Shown: positions 43,944-52,050 of the stretch, piece after piece | Position numbering within the stretch: position 1 is the stretch's first letter | How the letters are laid out: each line of letters starts with the position of its first letter | Source: Niastella populi | Lineage (GTDB): Bacteria; Bacteroidota; Bacteroidia; Chitinophagales; Chitinophagaceae | Reading direction: 5' to 3' | NCBI RefSeq assembly: GCF_002078015.1 | Contig: NZ_LWBP01000156.1 | Location: forward strand, 82,602-146,601 | Length of the DNA stretch: 64,000 nucleotides | Translations under genes and position numbers: made by a program | The notes under the pieces: model-generated | The model's input: only the letters and a program-made list of their open reading frames with translations | Databases searched by the model: none | Told to the model about the DNA's origin: nothing

Positions 43944-44441
43944 CTATTCTAAGTAAGCTCCCGTTACCACATCCCCTTCCACTTCAACAAAAATATGCTC
44001 CTGCAGGGTGGTATTTACCGACAGCCCTACGTAATCGGTTTTCACCGGGTATGCTTTGTGCGTGCGTTCGACAAGCGCCAGCGTTTGAATTTTTTTAGGC
44101 AGATAGGCCAGGAACGGTTTGATGGCATACAGCATGGTGCGGCCGCTGTTGGCTACATCGTCAACTACGATGATCACCTTATCGGTAAAATCGGTTTCAC
44201 CGCTCAGTTTTATGTCGTGGGGCGATTTTTTATCGAGGGCGATATCGATATTCCAGATCACGATGTCGCTTTTTATAGAGCATAACAGCTTTTCAATATT
44301 ACGGGCAATGACGCTGCCGTTTTCACGAATGCCGGCCAGGATGATCTGCTTTTCGTCGATATTGTTCTCTATGATCTCGTATGCGATCCGTTGTAATTTC
44401 CGGGCTACTGAATCCTTATCGAGGATATAATTACGCGCCAT
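43944..44441 (-). CDS. Phosphoribosyltransferase, PyrR-like
   Basis: 165 aa from ATG 44441 (a TTG start 18 bp upstream is possible but weak). Type I PRTase fold with the PRPP-binding loop VIIVVDDVANSGRTMLYA at about residues 85-102, a basic C-terminal region with LVERTHKAYPVKTDYVG, and the hood strand EHIFVEVEGDVVTGAYLE. This layout resembles PyrR, the pyrimidine-operon attenuator/uracil PRTase, but no pyr genes are nearby. It may instead be a purine or generic PRTase. Confidence 0.85.
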   Translation of the reverse strand: MARNYILDKDSVARKLQRIAYEIIENNIDEKQIILAGIRENGSVIARNIEKLLCSIKSDIVIWNIDIALDKKSPHDIKLSGETDFTDKVIIVVDDVANSGRTMLYAIKPFLAYLPKKIQTLALVERTHKAYPVKTDYVGLSVNTTLQEHIFVEVEGDVVTGAYLE

Positions 44442-44532
44442 GCTTTTATTTTGGCCCAAAACTATATAAAAGTTATGTTTTTACATGATTGTTTCGAATT
44501 CTTTCCAAAGACGGGCATTAAAGTCATAGATG

Positions 44533-44582
44533 CCTGGTAACCTGCACCCGGTAACTGGTAACGATTCGCCAACTTGTCAACT
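44533..44582. repeat. Two repeat families side by side upstream of the iron-sulfur gene
   Basis: CCTGGTAACCTGCACCCGG and GGTAACTGGTAACG are followed directly by CCAACTTGTCAACTT. The first belongs to the GGTTACC family, the second to the GTCAAC family. Both lie inside a spurious N-terminal extension of the next reading frame. Confidence 0.65.
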
Positions 44583-44601
44583 TTTAAACTATCTTAGCCC
44601 T

Positions 44602-45933
44602 ATGTCATATATACCACAAATACTATTCATCATCATTTCGGCTGCGGCCATTTGGTTTTTTAGTAAAAAGATAATGACTATACGCCGTAATATCCTGTTG
44701 GGTAAAGACGCCGATTTCAGCGACCGCAGGGGCGAACGGTGGAAAAACGTTTTGCTGCTGGCGTTCGGACAAAAAAAGATGTTCCGCAACCCGCTTGTGG
44801 CGGTGCTGCACTTTTTTGTTTATGCCGGTTTTGTCATCATCAATATTGAAGTGCTGGAGATCCTCATCGATGGTATATTCGGCACACATCGGATTTTTTC
44901 GCGGTATGGCGGTGTTATATATCCGTACCTGATCAATGCATTTGAATTCCTGGCTGTAACTGTATTGCTGGGTTGTTTGATCTTTCTGATAAGAAGGAAT
45001 ATCGTAAAAGTAAAGCGCCTTGCGAGCCCCGATCTGAACGGCTGGCCGCGCAGCGATGCCAATTACATTCTCATTACAGAAATCGTGCTGATGTCGCTGT
45101 TCCTTACCATGAATGCCGCAGATACCATTCTGCAGCAACGCGGGTATGGCCATTATGGCGAGAACAGTACCGGCAACTTTTTCTTTTCTTCCCTGCTGCA
45201 TCCGTTACTAAACGGGTTAAGCGATAATGCGCTGGTTGGGGTAGAACGTTTCTGCTGGTGGCTGCATATCCTCGGCATTTTTGCTTTCCTCAATTACCTG
45301 CCTTTTTCGAAACACCTGCATATTTTGCTGGCATTCCCGAATGCTTATTATACAAGGCTGCAACCAATGGGCAAAATGAACAATATGACCTCCATTCAAA
45401 ATGAAGTGTTGTATGCCATGCAGCCCGAACTGGTGCCGACAGATGGCGGCACCAATGCCACGCCGCCCGACAAATTTGGCGCCAAGGAGGCAACCGACCT
45501 CAGCTGGCGCAACCTGCTCGATGCCTATTCCTGTACGGAATGCGGCCGCTGCAGTGCCGCTTGTCCGGCCACTATCACCGGTAAAAAACTATCACCGCGC
45601 AAGATCATGATGGATACCCGCGATCGTATTGAAGATATGGGTAAGAATATCGATATGAACGGCGAGTATAAAGAGGATGGAAAAACACTGCTGCACGATT
45701 ATATTTCCATAGAAGAACTGCGCGCCTGCACAACCTGTAACAGTTGCGTGCAGGAATGCCCGGTAAGTATCAGTCCGCTCGAGATCATTCTCGAATTGCG
45801 CCGCTCACTGATCATGGAAGAAAGCAATGCCCCGCAGGAGTGGAACGCCATGTTCAGTAATGTGGAGAATAACTTCGCGCCCTGGAAATTTAGTCCGGAT
45901 GACAGGGATAAATGGGTTCAGGAAATGAGCTGA
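44602..45933 (+). CDS. Membrane iron-sulfur oxidoreductase (NarI/HdrC-like fusion)
   Basis: 443 aa from ATG 44602; the upstream frame is repeat sequence. The N-terminal part has about five hydrophobic helices resembling a NarI/HdrE-like quinone-facing membrane domain, with several His in the segments. The C-terminal part carries two 4Fe-4S motifs: CTECGRCSAACP (about residue 312) and CTTCNSCVQECP (about 378). Such proteins pass electrons between quinones and soluble partners, and are usually followed by an HdrB-like CCG-domain protein. No such gene follows here; instead a terminator and a convergent lipoprotein gene come next. The partner may be elsewhere. Confidence 0.85.
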   Translation: MSYIPQILFIIISAAAIWFFSKKIMTIRRNILLGKDADFSDRRGERWKNVLLLAFGQKKMFRNPLVAVLHFFVYAGFVIINIEVLEILIDGIFGTHRIFSRYGGVIYPYLINAFEFLAVTVLLGCLIFLIRRNIVKVKRLASPDLNGWPRSDANYILITEIVLMSLFLTMNAADTILQQRGYGHYGENSTGNFFFSSLLHPLLNGLSDNALVGVERFCWWLHILGIFAFLNYLPFSKHLHILLAFPNAYYTRLQPMGKMNNMTSIQNEVLYAMQPELVPTDGGTNATPPDKFGAKEATDLSWRNLLDAYSCTECGRCSAACPATITGKKLSPRKIMMDTRDRIEDMGKNIDMNGEYKEDGKTLLHDYISIEELRACTTCNSCVQECPVSISPLEIILELRRSLIMEESNAPQEWNAMFSNVENNFAPWKFSPDDRDKWVQEMS

Positions 45934-45976
45934 TTGGTTAATGTGATAATTTGATAATGTGCTAATATGCTAATGG

Positions 45977-46013
45977 AAAGCCAGGTGCTGCATCATGTAC
46001 TACCTGGCTTTTT
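45977..46013 (+). terminator. Terminator of the iron-sulfur gene
   Basis: Perfect 10-bp stem AAAGCCAGGT/ACCTGGCTTT with a 15-nt loop and T-run. Confidence 0.85.
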
Positions 46014-46110
46014 AATTTGAGGCAGAAGCTGTATTCATTAGCACATTAGCTGATTAGCACATTTACATCCTAAAATATCAATTGCTAATTCTTCCGCTCA
46101 TCTTTCCTGC

Positions 46111-46145
46111 AAAAACAAAAGCCACACTTCAAAAAGTGCGGCTTT
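46111..46145 (-). terminator. Terminator of the 46236-47093 lipoprotein gene
   Basis: 12-bp stem AAAGCCACACTT/AAGTGCGGCTTT (one mismatch), 4-nt loop, minus-strand T-rich tail. Confidence 0.75.
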
Positions 46146-46235
46146 AAACAAACACTATTATTCTGTGACTAAGAAACCTGTTTAATTATCCCGGCCCTGT
46201 ATTTCATTATCACATTATCGAATTATCACATTAGC

Positions 46236-47093
46236 CTAAGGTAGCTGTACATTGAAAACAGTATTGCTGATAGTTACCGTGGCTTTGTTATCGCAGCCGG
46301 TATTGCCATAATCCAATATACGGGTAAGGCGGCCGGCGGGGGTTACTTCCAGTTTACCGCTTTCAAACCAGTAACAATTCATTTTACGCACCAGCGCCTG
46401 CGTAATGCTGATGGTATATGCATCGCCAGTTGCGGTAGTGCCATTGGCCGAACCGGTGATCGAATAGGTATCATCGAGAATGTTCAGCGGCGTGGAAGCG
46501 CCGGCAACCCATTCGCGCTCACGGGTGCTTTTCCAGAGAATGGTGCCGCCGTTATTTGCTTTTACGATAGAACCGTCTACTTCAATTTTATACACCAGGT
46601 GCTGGGCTGCATTGTAGCCCATGTTAGTGGTTTTGTGCGTACCTTTTATCTGGTTATCGTTTACAAAGTAGTTATCGAAAGTGATATTTATAACGGTGCC
46701 CTGATCGCGGTATTTACCGGTCCAGGTGGCGAGAATTTTACCGCGGCGGTTGCGGCCATCGGCGCCTTTACAATTGGTGGTGCCGAAATCAATTACCAGG
46801 GTGCGATTGGTGCTTGCCGAATCGATAGTTACGGTAGTGCATCCGCCAAGAACATCTTCTACCCGGGCGCCCGGTTCATTGGTAGCCTGCCTGAACGAGA
46901 AGCTGGTACCCAAACTTATCGATGCGTCTACCATGGTATTTACATCGTTATAATTCGATTCTGCCAGGGAGTTGTCCTGCGCAGGGGCTGTATCATTATC
47001 TGCATCTTTGGTATCTTTTTTACACGCTGTAAATGAGAGGGCGATAAGGCAACAGGCCATGATGCCGGGGAAAATGGATTTTCTTGTTTGCAT
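46236..47093 (-). CDS. Lipoprotein of unknown function
   Basis: 285 aa. Signal peptide with lipobox-like IALSFTAC, Cys24 followed by KKDTKDADND, an acidic linker typical of Bacteroidota lipoproteins. The mature part is beta-rich with repeated strand phrases such as GTVINITFDNYFVNDNQIKG and GDAYTISITQALVRKMNCYW. Four cysteines (CTTVTID, NCKGADG, MNCYW, TGCDNK) may form two disulfides. I know similar unnamed lipoproteins from this phylum but no function. Probably outer-membrane anchored. Confidence 0.75.
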   Translation of the reverse strand: MQTRKSIFPGIMACCLIALSFTACKKDTKDADNDTAPAQDNSLAESNYNDVNTMVDASISLGTSFSFRQATNEPGARVEDVLGGCTTVTIDSASTNRTLVIDFGTTNCKGADGRNRRGKILATWTGKYRDQGTVINITFDNYFVNDNQIKGTHKTTNMGYNAAQHLVYKIEVDGSIVKANNGGTILWKSTREREWVAGASTPLNILDDTYSITGSANGTTATGDAYTISITQALVRKMNCYWFESGKLEVTPAGRLTRILDYGNTGCDNKATVTISNTVFNVQLP

Positions 47094-47214
47094 GGGGTTT
47101 AGTTTATTATGCGGTATCAGACCATGAACCGTGTGACTGGTTTAAAACGTATGCAGGTTATTTTTGGTGTGTTGGTTGGAGATTAAATAATTGTGTTTTA
47201 TAAGAGGCTGGTTT

Positions 47215-47358
47215 GTAAGTTATTGAGTTGTTCAGTTGTAAGTTAACTTTTCCAGGGGCGCGGCAGCGCCCTTGAGCTGTTTCCATTAATAGCGAGCCCC
47301 GAACTGAATAACTGAATAACTGAACAACTATGAACTGTGAACTATGAACTATGAACTA
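47215..47358. repeat. Opposed CAGTT words and 14-bp-family units ending at a stop codon
   Basis: TTGAGTTGTTCAGTTGTAAG at 47222-47241 faces GAACTGAATAACTGAATAACTG at 47301-47322. This is followed by CTATGAACTGTGAACTATG units, the reverse complement of the 14-bp minisatellite unit. The TAG stop of the LysE-type gene (47356-47358) is part of the last unit. Confidence 0.8.
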
Positions 47359-47979
47359 TTTCTTCCTAACGATCTTCCATGCCATAATGATGGCGGTGAC
47401 CGCAAACACACTGCCTATGATCCCGCTGATAACTCCCTGATTGGCGTTGAGGCGGTTTACAATGAGTTGTCCGCCGAAAATAAAGACCGAGTTGCCAAGG
47501 AAGGTGCCAAGTCCTATTCCGGCGATATAGGTGTTGTAATGATCGTTGCGGGGCAATAACAGCTTTTTATTGAACAGGGCCGAGCTCCAGCCAAACCAGA
47601 AAGGGATCTGTGCCGGATTGATGGCACTCATGGCCATCCCCAGCAGGAAACGGTGTATCGTATGGGAAAGAATAACGTTCTTTTCTGTATGCGGACTGGC
47701 GGCTGCTATAAAGCTCCCCGCGGCCAATGCGGCAATGATCAGCACGGTAAACCATTGCAGCAAGCGGAACAGTCGTTGCTGCCGCTGCACCCAGTCCATA
47801 GCTACCAGTGAAAGACGTACGTAAATGATCTCCACCAGCAAAGCGCCCAGCGAAAAGTACAGGGCCGGACGAATACCATCGCTTACCGAGATCTGCATGG
47901 CGGCAATGTTCAGCGTTCCCAGTGGTAAGGTACCGAGGAAGCTGATACACATTCCTGTTATGAAGATTCTTAGGTACAA
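47356..47979 (-). CDS. LysE-family amino-acid or metabolite exporter
   Basis: About 207 aa using TTG 47979. The frame is open to ATG 48087, but those 36 residues are encoded by dispersed repeat words (GCACATTTGC, GAAGCTCATGCGCAAGC) and would make the protein longer than the family norm of about 205. Six membrane segments: LGTLPLGTLNIAAMQISVSD (the N-terminal family motif with conserved Pro/Gly), the LFRLLQWFTVLIIAALAAGS segment, AMSAINPAQIPFWFGW (conserved Asn-Pro), and the last helices. Substrate unknown. Confidence 0.82.
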   Translation of the reverse strand: MYLRIFITGMCISFLGTLPLGTLNIAAMQISVSDGIRPALYFSLGALLVEIIYVRLSLVAMDWVQRQQRLFRLLQWFTVLIIAALAAGSFIAAASPHTEKNVILSHTIHRFLLGMAMSAINPAQIPFWFGWSSALFNKKLLLPRNDHYNTYIAGIGLGTFLGNSVFIFGGQLIVNRLNANQGVISGIIGSVFAVTAIIMAWKIVRKK

Positions 47980-47999
47980 TTTAAAAACATTGGTGACTA

Positions 48000-48231
48000 T
48001 AAGTAACAAATGTGAAAATTCGAAAATGTGCAAATGTGCAAATGCTTCTGTTTCGGCAATCCTTATTAAATCGAAGCTCATGCGCAAGCATCATTGATGT
48101 TGTTTTCATTTGCACGTTACCAATTTACTAACTGTAATCCTTGCGTCAGCAATCAATTTGGCCCATGCGAAGCACTCACCCTACTGTATTTAATTTGCAC
48201 ATTTTCACATTTGCTAATTTGCTAATTGTCA
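48000..48231. repeat. Inverted GCAAATGTG/CACATTTGC cluster with GAAGC core
   Basis: Left: AAATGTGAAAATTCGAAAATGTG and GCAAATGTGCAAATG. Right: TTTGCACATTTTCACATTTGC and TAATTTGCTAATTG. Between them are GAAGCTCATGCGCAAGC and CATGCGAAGCACTCAC, related to cores at 13735 and 53350. It runs to the stop codon of the ATP-grasp gene. Confidence 0.75.
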
Positions 48232-49296
48232 TTACTCCTTCATCGCCGCCAGCTTCTTCGACCACTCCTTATCTTCCCTGAACATGGCAATGCCTTCCTT
48301 CATACTGAGGTATCGGTGCCCTTTTTTATGGTTCATGCGGCTTATTTTGCATAAGATGATCCAGTGCCTGATGATCTCTTTCCAGGCAAAGAAGATCGAG
48401 TGTTTCGGATCATAGATATGGGTAGGTTCCGCCCCTGCCCCATTCACTTCAATGATCGAAAAGTTACGGCCTTCTTTCAATGCTTCCCAGGTGTCGAAGC
48501 GAATATCGAGCCGGCCAAAATAAAACTCCGGGATCAGTTTACAGATCCTGTCTATAACGCTGTTCAGTTGCGCATCGGCGAGGTGACTGTCATCGACGAA
48601 TTTCGAACCGCGTGCATGATTGCCGAATGGCGATACGATGAGTTTTTCCCCTTCGGCCAAAACGCGGTTCAACCCGTTGCCATGTATTTTTTGCAGGCTT
48701 CCCAAATACATGAGGGCGCGTTTACTTTGTTGTAATAACTGTAGTATGGAGCGTTTGCCATCGCCGGTCACCGATAAAAACTCTTTGCCTACTATACCGG
48801 TGATGACCCCGTTTGGCTGATCGGGATAACGAACATAAAAGATACCGGCCTCGTTTTTCCAGGGAACAAATTCCTGAATATGAAAATCGAGATACGCTTT
48901 ATGGGTGTAATCGATCACGTCCTGTTCATCGCGCAGCACCTTAACGCCGCGGCCACGGCCGCCGATATTCGGTTTGCCGATCAGCGGAAACTGTAAACCC
49001 GCCCGCTGCAGATCGCGCAAGACCATATCGCCATTGGCCGGTATGGAAAAGAAAACGGTTGGCGGATGGTGTTCCGGCGGAATGATGCTGATGATATCTT
49101 TTTTGCTTTCGCATAAGAAGCCCCCGTTCTTTATCGATGGATTGGAAGCGGAGAAGAAAAAGAGCGACCGGGCCCGCAGGCATAGCAGGAACCACACCGG
49201 GTAAATGCATATATATACTGTGGTAAAGCTCCAGTATTCCCAGTTAAATAATTTAATAAAAAAAGGTCGGTGCAGGATGCGTTGTATGCTATTCAT
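48232..49296 (-). CDS. ATP-grasp domain protein with N-terminal membrane segment
   Basis: 354 aa. One N-terminal hydrophobic helix (SFTTVYICIYPVWFLLCLRA), then an ATP-grasp fold: FPLIGKPNIGGRGRGVKVL (nucleotide-binding Lys and Gly loop, about 105-123), HIQEFVPWKNEAGIFYVRY, and the metal-binding end FYFGRLDIRFDTWEALKEG...EVNGAGAEPTHIYDP. Resembles D-alanine-D-alanine-ligase-like ATP-grasp proteins, which join an acid to an amine. Substrate unknown. The ATG overlaps the stop of the NRDE gene by one base, so it is translationally coupled as the third gene of a DinB-NRDE-ATP-grasp operon. Confidence 0.82.
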   Translation of the reverse strand: MNSIQRILHRPFFIKLFNWEYWSFTTVYICIYPVWFLLCLRARSLFFFSASNPSIKNGGFLCESKKDIISIIPPEHHPPTVFFSIPANGDMVLRDLQRAGLQFPLIGKPNIGGRGRGVKVLRDEQDVIDYTHKAYLDFHIQEFVPWKNEAGIFYVRYPDQPNGVITGIVGKEFLSVTGDGKRSILQLLQQSKRALMYLGSLQKIHGNGLNRVLAEGEKLIVSPFGNHARGSKFVDDSHLADAQLNSVIDRICKLIPEFYFGRLDIRFDTWEALKEGRNFSIIEVNGAGAEPTHIYDPKHSIFFAWKEIIRHWIILCKISRMNHKKGHRYLSMKEGIAMFREDKEWSKKLAAMKE

Positions 49297-50024
49297 TATC
49301 TGCCTGCCAATGATTTATCTACTGTTAATTGTTGGGTAAAAGCAGTATTGTTTTTCAGATCGAGGTAGTGCATTTGCGTCATTTCATCGGTGAGCGCCAT
49401 CAGCGTAACGCTTACGGTGAAAACCTGTCCGTTCCGGTTCATGCGCAGGTCATTATGGGTGTCGCCATCTCCGGTGAACTGGTGAAAGTGCAGTATATCG
49501 TCTGGTGAAGGTTGTTTGTGTTGCAGCAGCCATTTGTTGAACCAGCTTTTTCTTTTTTCCACCACAGGTTCATCGTACAACGTGGCCGACGACCAGATGT
49601 GTGGTTCGGTAACCGGCAACGGTTTTATATACTTCTGTGTTCCGGTCCACCGGCATTCAAGCAGCTGGCCGGTATTCCACAGCACGGCGGTAAATGGCTC
49701 TATGTTGTCTAATGGTAAATCGCGGAAGGCTGTTTCCATATCGGGGGAATCGATCAGGTAAAGCAGGATCAACCCCCTGCTCCTGCGATAGGGCGGTTCA
49801 GGCGTATGGCGTACAAAACCACCGTTCAGGAATACGATGGCGTTTCCATTCTCATGGGCGGCGATCCAGGTGCCGCCTGCATCGCCGTCTTTCGGGAACA
49901 ACAGGCCGCCTGTTTTGCCTGGGTATACCAACGGCGATAAAGCATTGGAACGCCAGTGCTTTTCATCGCGGTTGGATGTTATGAATATTTTATCCCCTGA
50001 AGGAATAAATGTTACTGTGCACAT
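49296..50024 (-). CDS. NRDE/TANGO2-family protein
   Basis: 242 aa starting MCTVTF with the conserved Cys2 and the name-giving Asn-Arg-Asp-Glu motif in FITSNRDEKHWR (residues 17-20). Further family words are GGTWIAAHENG and VFLNGGFVRHT. TANGO2-family proteins have been linked to haem or lipid handling, and the fold resembles Ntn hydrolases, so Cys2 may be a nucleophile after Met removal. Middle gene of the three-gene operon: its start overlaps the DinB gene end by 13 bp and its stop overlaps the ATP-grasp start. Confidence 0.9.
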   Translation of the reverse strand: MCTVTFIPSGDKIFITSNRDEKHWRSNALSPLVYPGKTGGLLFPKDGDAGGTWIAAHENGNAIVFLNGGFVRHTPEPPYRRSRGLILLYLIDSPDMETAFRDLPLDNIEPFTAVLWNTGQLLECRWTGTQKYIKPLPVTEPHIWSSATLYDEPVVEKRKSWFNKWLLQHKQPSPDDILHFHQFTGDGDTHNDLRMNRNGQVFTVSVTLMALTDEMTQMHYLDLKNNTAFTQQLTVDKSLAGR

Positions 50025-50512
50025 TGTTTACGGTACTTGACGGTAGAAGATGCTACCCCAAAATCATCTGGTAATTGAATATTGGAAATTTCATTGATGC
50101 CTACCCGTATGAGGGCCATGTGATGGATGGTATGCTCGAGGTTATAGGCTACCTCGCGAAAATAATTGGTTTCAATGGCAATTGGTTCGGAAGCGTGTTC
50201 GTCATAGCTGGCTTCCAGCGTTAACGTTTTGTTGGGCTTGCCCAAACCCCGGTGAATCTCCAGCAACAAGCGACCTGCCAGCTCTTTATCCGATTCAATC
50301 AATGTGTCGCGCTTACGTTTTTCATAATTTACTATTCCTGATTCATATCCATTCTCGAGGCATTGAAACAGCTCGATGATGTGTCGTACATGCTGGCCAA
50401 TCGTATTATTGAACAATGTTGAACACGGCTGGCTGTATTGCAATGACGACAACTGACCGAGCGAGTCAGACAATTGTACAAAGATTGTGTTTACCGCTTG
50501 TTGTAATTGCAT
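50012..50512 (-). CDS. DinB-family protein
   Basis: 166 aa four-helix bundle. Metal-site histidines are placed as in DinB/YfiT proteins: His in TIGQHVRHIIELFQ (about residues 40-45) and the His-x-x-x-His pair in YNLEHTIHHMALIRVG (about 128-133). Family members are thought to be metal-dependent thiol transferases or hydrolases, many using bacillithiol or mycothiol, which is of interest beside a bacilliredoxin elsewhere in the window. First gene of the DinB-NRDE-ATP-grasp operon, overlapping the NRDE gene by 13 bp. Confidence 0.87.
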   Translation of the reverse strand: MQLQQAVNTIFVQLSDSLGQLSSLQYSQPCSTLFNNTIGQHVRHIIELFQCLENGYESGIVNYEKRKRDTLIESDKELAGRLLLEIHRGLGKPNKTLTLEASYDEHASEPIAIETNYFREVAYNLEHTIHHMALIRVGINEISNIQLPDDFGVASSTVKYRKQCAQ

Positions 50513-50593
50513 TGGTCGGTTTTGTTCCTAAAAATAATATTATCTTTTCAATAAAAATTTTCCGTTAGTCGAATTTTACCGTATACCCATCCC

Positions 50594-51133
50594 TTATACC
50601 TTCCTGGCCACCACCTTTAAGAATACTGTCAGCTTATCACTGATCGTATTTCCCCCGCCCACTTTAAAATCTTTCCGGTTTATCGAAAACTCGCCGTTGA
50701 ATAAATATCCGTCATCCACAGGTTGCGCCGTAAAAGGAAACGCGATGTCTTTTGTGACCCCTTTTATGGTTAGCTTACCGGAAACAAATAATGTTCCGTT
50801 CTTTTTTGCACCGGTAACTTTTTGAGATACGAACCTGATCTGCGGGTGGTTTTTAACATCGAAAAAATCCGCGGCGCGCAGGTGGTCATCACGCATATTT
50901 ACCCCCGTATTTACGGTGTTGGCTTCAATATGCACATCAAAACTGCAGCCATCAGGGTCTTCGGGGCTGAAGCTTATAATGCCCGCCAGGCCGCTAAAAG
51001 AGCCGGTTGTATTGAACCCAAGGTTTTTTATTCTGAAGCTAACTTCCGAAGCGGTGTCGACCGGGGCGAAAGTCTGGGCAATTAAATAATTGCCCGGAAA
51101 CAGTGCTAAAATGATTGGAAGTACATATTTCAT
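50594..51133 (-). CDS. YceI-family periplasmic lipid-binding protein
   Basis: 179 aa. Signal peptide (LPIILALFPGNYLIAQ), then the YceI lipocalin-like barrel: VDTASEVSFRIKNLGFNTTG, FDVHIEANTVNTGVNMRDDHLRA split by the conserved DxHL loop, FFDVKNHPQIRFVS and KGVTKDIAFPFTA. Family members bind polyisoprenoid or amphiphilic ligands in the periplasm. Same strand as the DinB operon but with an 81-bp gap; likely independent. Upstream lies the 68-bp repeat array. Confidence 0.93.
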   Translation of the reverse strand: MKYVLPIILALFPGNYLIAQTFAPVDTASEVSFRIKNLGFNTTGSFSGLAGIISFSPEDPDGCSFDVHIEANTVNTGVNMRDDHLRAADFFDVKNHPQIRFVSQKVTGAKKNGTLFVSGKLTIKGVTKDIAFPFTAQPVDDGYLFNGEFSINRKDFKVGGGNTISDKLTVFLKVVARKV

Positions 51134-51239
51134 ATAAAAAACCTTTTAATGCGAAAAGCCCCTGTTCCATCCTTCAATTGTTAAATTTATTAACAAAAAA
51201 CGGGGAAGATTTTTCCCGAAGGAGTTGGTTGATGTCCGT

Positions 51240-51542
51240 ACTTTTTGGCCTGCGCACTAATTGCACAATACTGATAATGCGGGAATTAGCAATCTGGAAT
51301 TGGTACCTGGAACCCCTATAGCCTGATCCCTGCCTGCAAAATACTGATATTGCGGGAATTAGGAATAGGTTCCTGGAGCCTTTTTGCCTGCTCACTGTTT
51401 GCACAATACTGATAATGCGGGAATCAGGAATTTGAAATTGGTTCCTGAACCTAGCCTGATCCTCGATTGCAAAATACTGATAATGCAGGAATTAGGAATT
51501 GGTTCCTGAACCTTTTTGCCTGCTCACTCATTGCAAAATACC
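51240..51542. repeat. Five-copy degenerate tandem repeat, period about 68 bp
   Basis: The word GCAMAATACTGATAATGCGG starts at 51263, 51336, 51401, 51469 and (truncated) 51533, i.e. spacings of 73, 65, 68 and 64. Each unit continues with GGAATTAGGAATTGGTTCCTGAACC, which can form a small hairpin, and a GCCTGATC or GCCTGCTCACT linker, the linkers alternating in type. Spacer between YceI and DoxX genes; no open frame fits it. Confidence 0.85.
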
Positions 51543-51559
51543 ACGCTTACCGGATGGAA

Positions 51560-51955
51560 TCAGGATCCCTCCCCAATCCCTAACACCCCCAACACCTGCC
51601 TCCGGTATTTCAAAAACAAGATCAAACAACATACGAACGTGATCACCGCATAAATGAATAGCACGGCATCGCCCGCAAAAACGATCCCCAGCGAGGTAAG
51701 ATGAAAAAAGATGGCGCCGCCCATTAGTCCCATCCCGAGCGCCGCCCCCCAGCCTGTTGTCCGGGGATACAGGATCAGAATAGAAGCGATCAGTTCCATT
51801 ACACCGGTGCCAATGCGTCCCCAGGGCTCCATGCCCAGTTGCGTGAACAGGGCCACCGATTGTTCATGCGCGGTGAATTTAAAATACAGCGTTTGCAGCA
51901 TTATTACGGCGGCTACTATCCGAAGTATCCAGGTGAATATGGTATCTATTTTCAT
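51560..51955 (-). CDS. DoxX-family membrane protein
   Basis: 131 aa from ATG 51955. The longer frame to 52054 is built of GGTAACCGG repeat words and is rejected. Four hydrophobic helices: IFTWILRIVAAVIMLQTLYF, GVMELIASILILYP, GWGAALGMGLMGGAIFFHL, AVLFIYAVITFVCCLILFL. DoxX-like proteins are small membrane subunits of varied oxidoreductase or redox-stress roles. It follows the YHS-domain gene on the same strand (95-bp gap of repeat sequence), so co-expression is possible. Confidence 0.88.
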   Translation of the reverse strand: MKIDTIFTWILRIVAAVIMLQTLYFKFTAHEQSVALFTQLGMEPWGRIGTGVMELIASILILYPRTTGWGAALGMGLMGGAIFFHLTSLGIVFAGDAVLFIYAVITFVCCLILFLKYRRQVLGVLGIGEGS

Positions 51956-51982
51956 GTTTGATGGTTTGTTTTGAGAAATACT

Positions 51983-52050
51983 GTTGCCAGGCACCGGGTA
52001 CCCGTTACCGGGCCAGCATTCCCCCGGCAACCGGTAACCGGTAACCAGGA
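51983..52050. repeat. GGTAACCGG repeat words between YHS and DoxX genes
   Basis: TACCCGTTACCGGG and CGGCAACCGGTAACCGGTAACC, the GGTTACC family, ending at the stop codon of the YHS gene. Confidence 0.75.

Larger units (their letters stand above)
45934..46235. repeat. Inverted CTAAT/CATTA repeat clusters around two terminators
   Basis: Starts at the stop of the iron-sulfur gene with TTAATGTGATAATTTGATAATG and GCTAATATGCTAATGG. After the first hairpin comes the opposite-sense CATTAGCACATTAGCTGATTAGC (46037-46059). After the second come TTATCACATTATCGAATTATC and CACATTAG (46207-46234), touching the next stop codon. Nothing coding is seen in this 302-bp spacer. Confidence 0.8.

Noticed and set aside
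47980..48087. Upstream ATG start for the LysE-type gene
   Set aside because: The 36 extra residues come from repeat words and precede the first family-like membrane segment; length without them fits the family.
51240..51542. CRISPR array with about 30-bp repeats
   Set aside because: The segments between the conserved words are themselves similar, so they are not spacers; spacing varies from 64 to 73.
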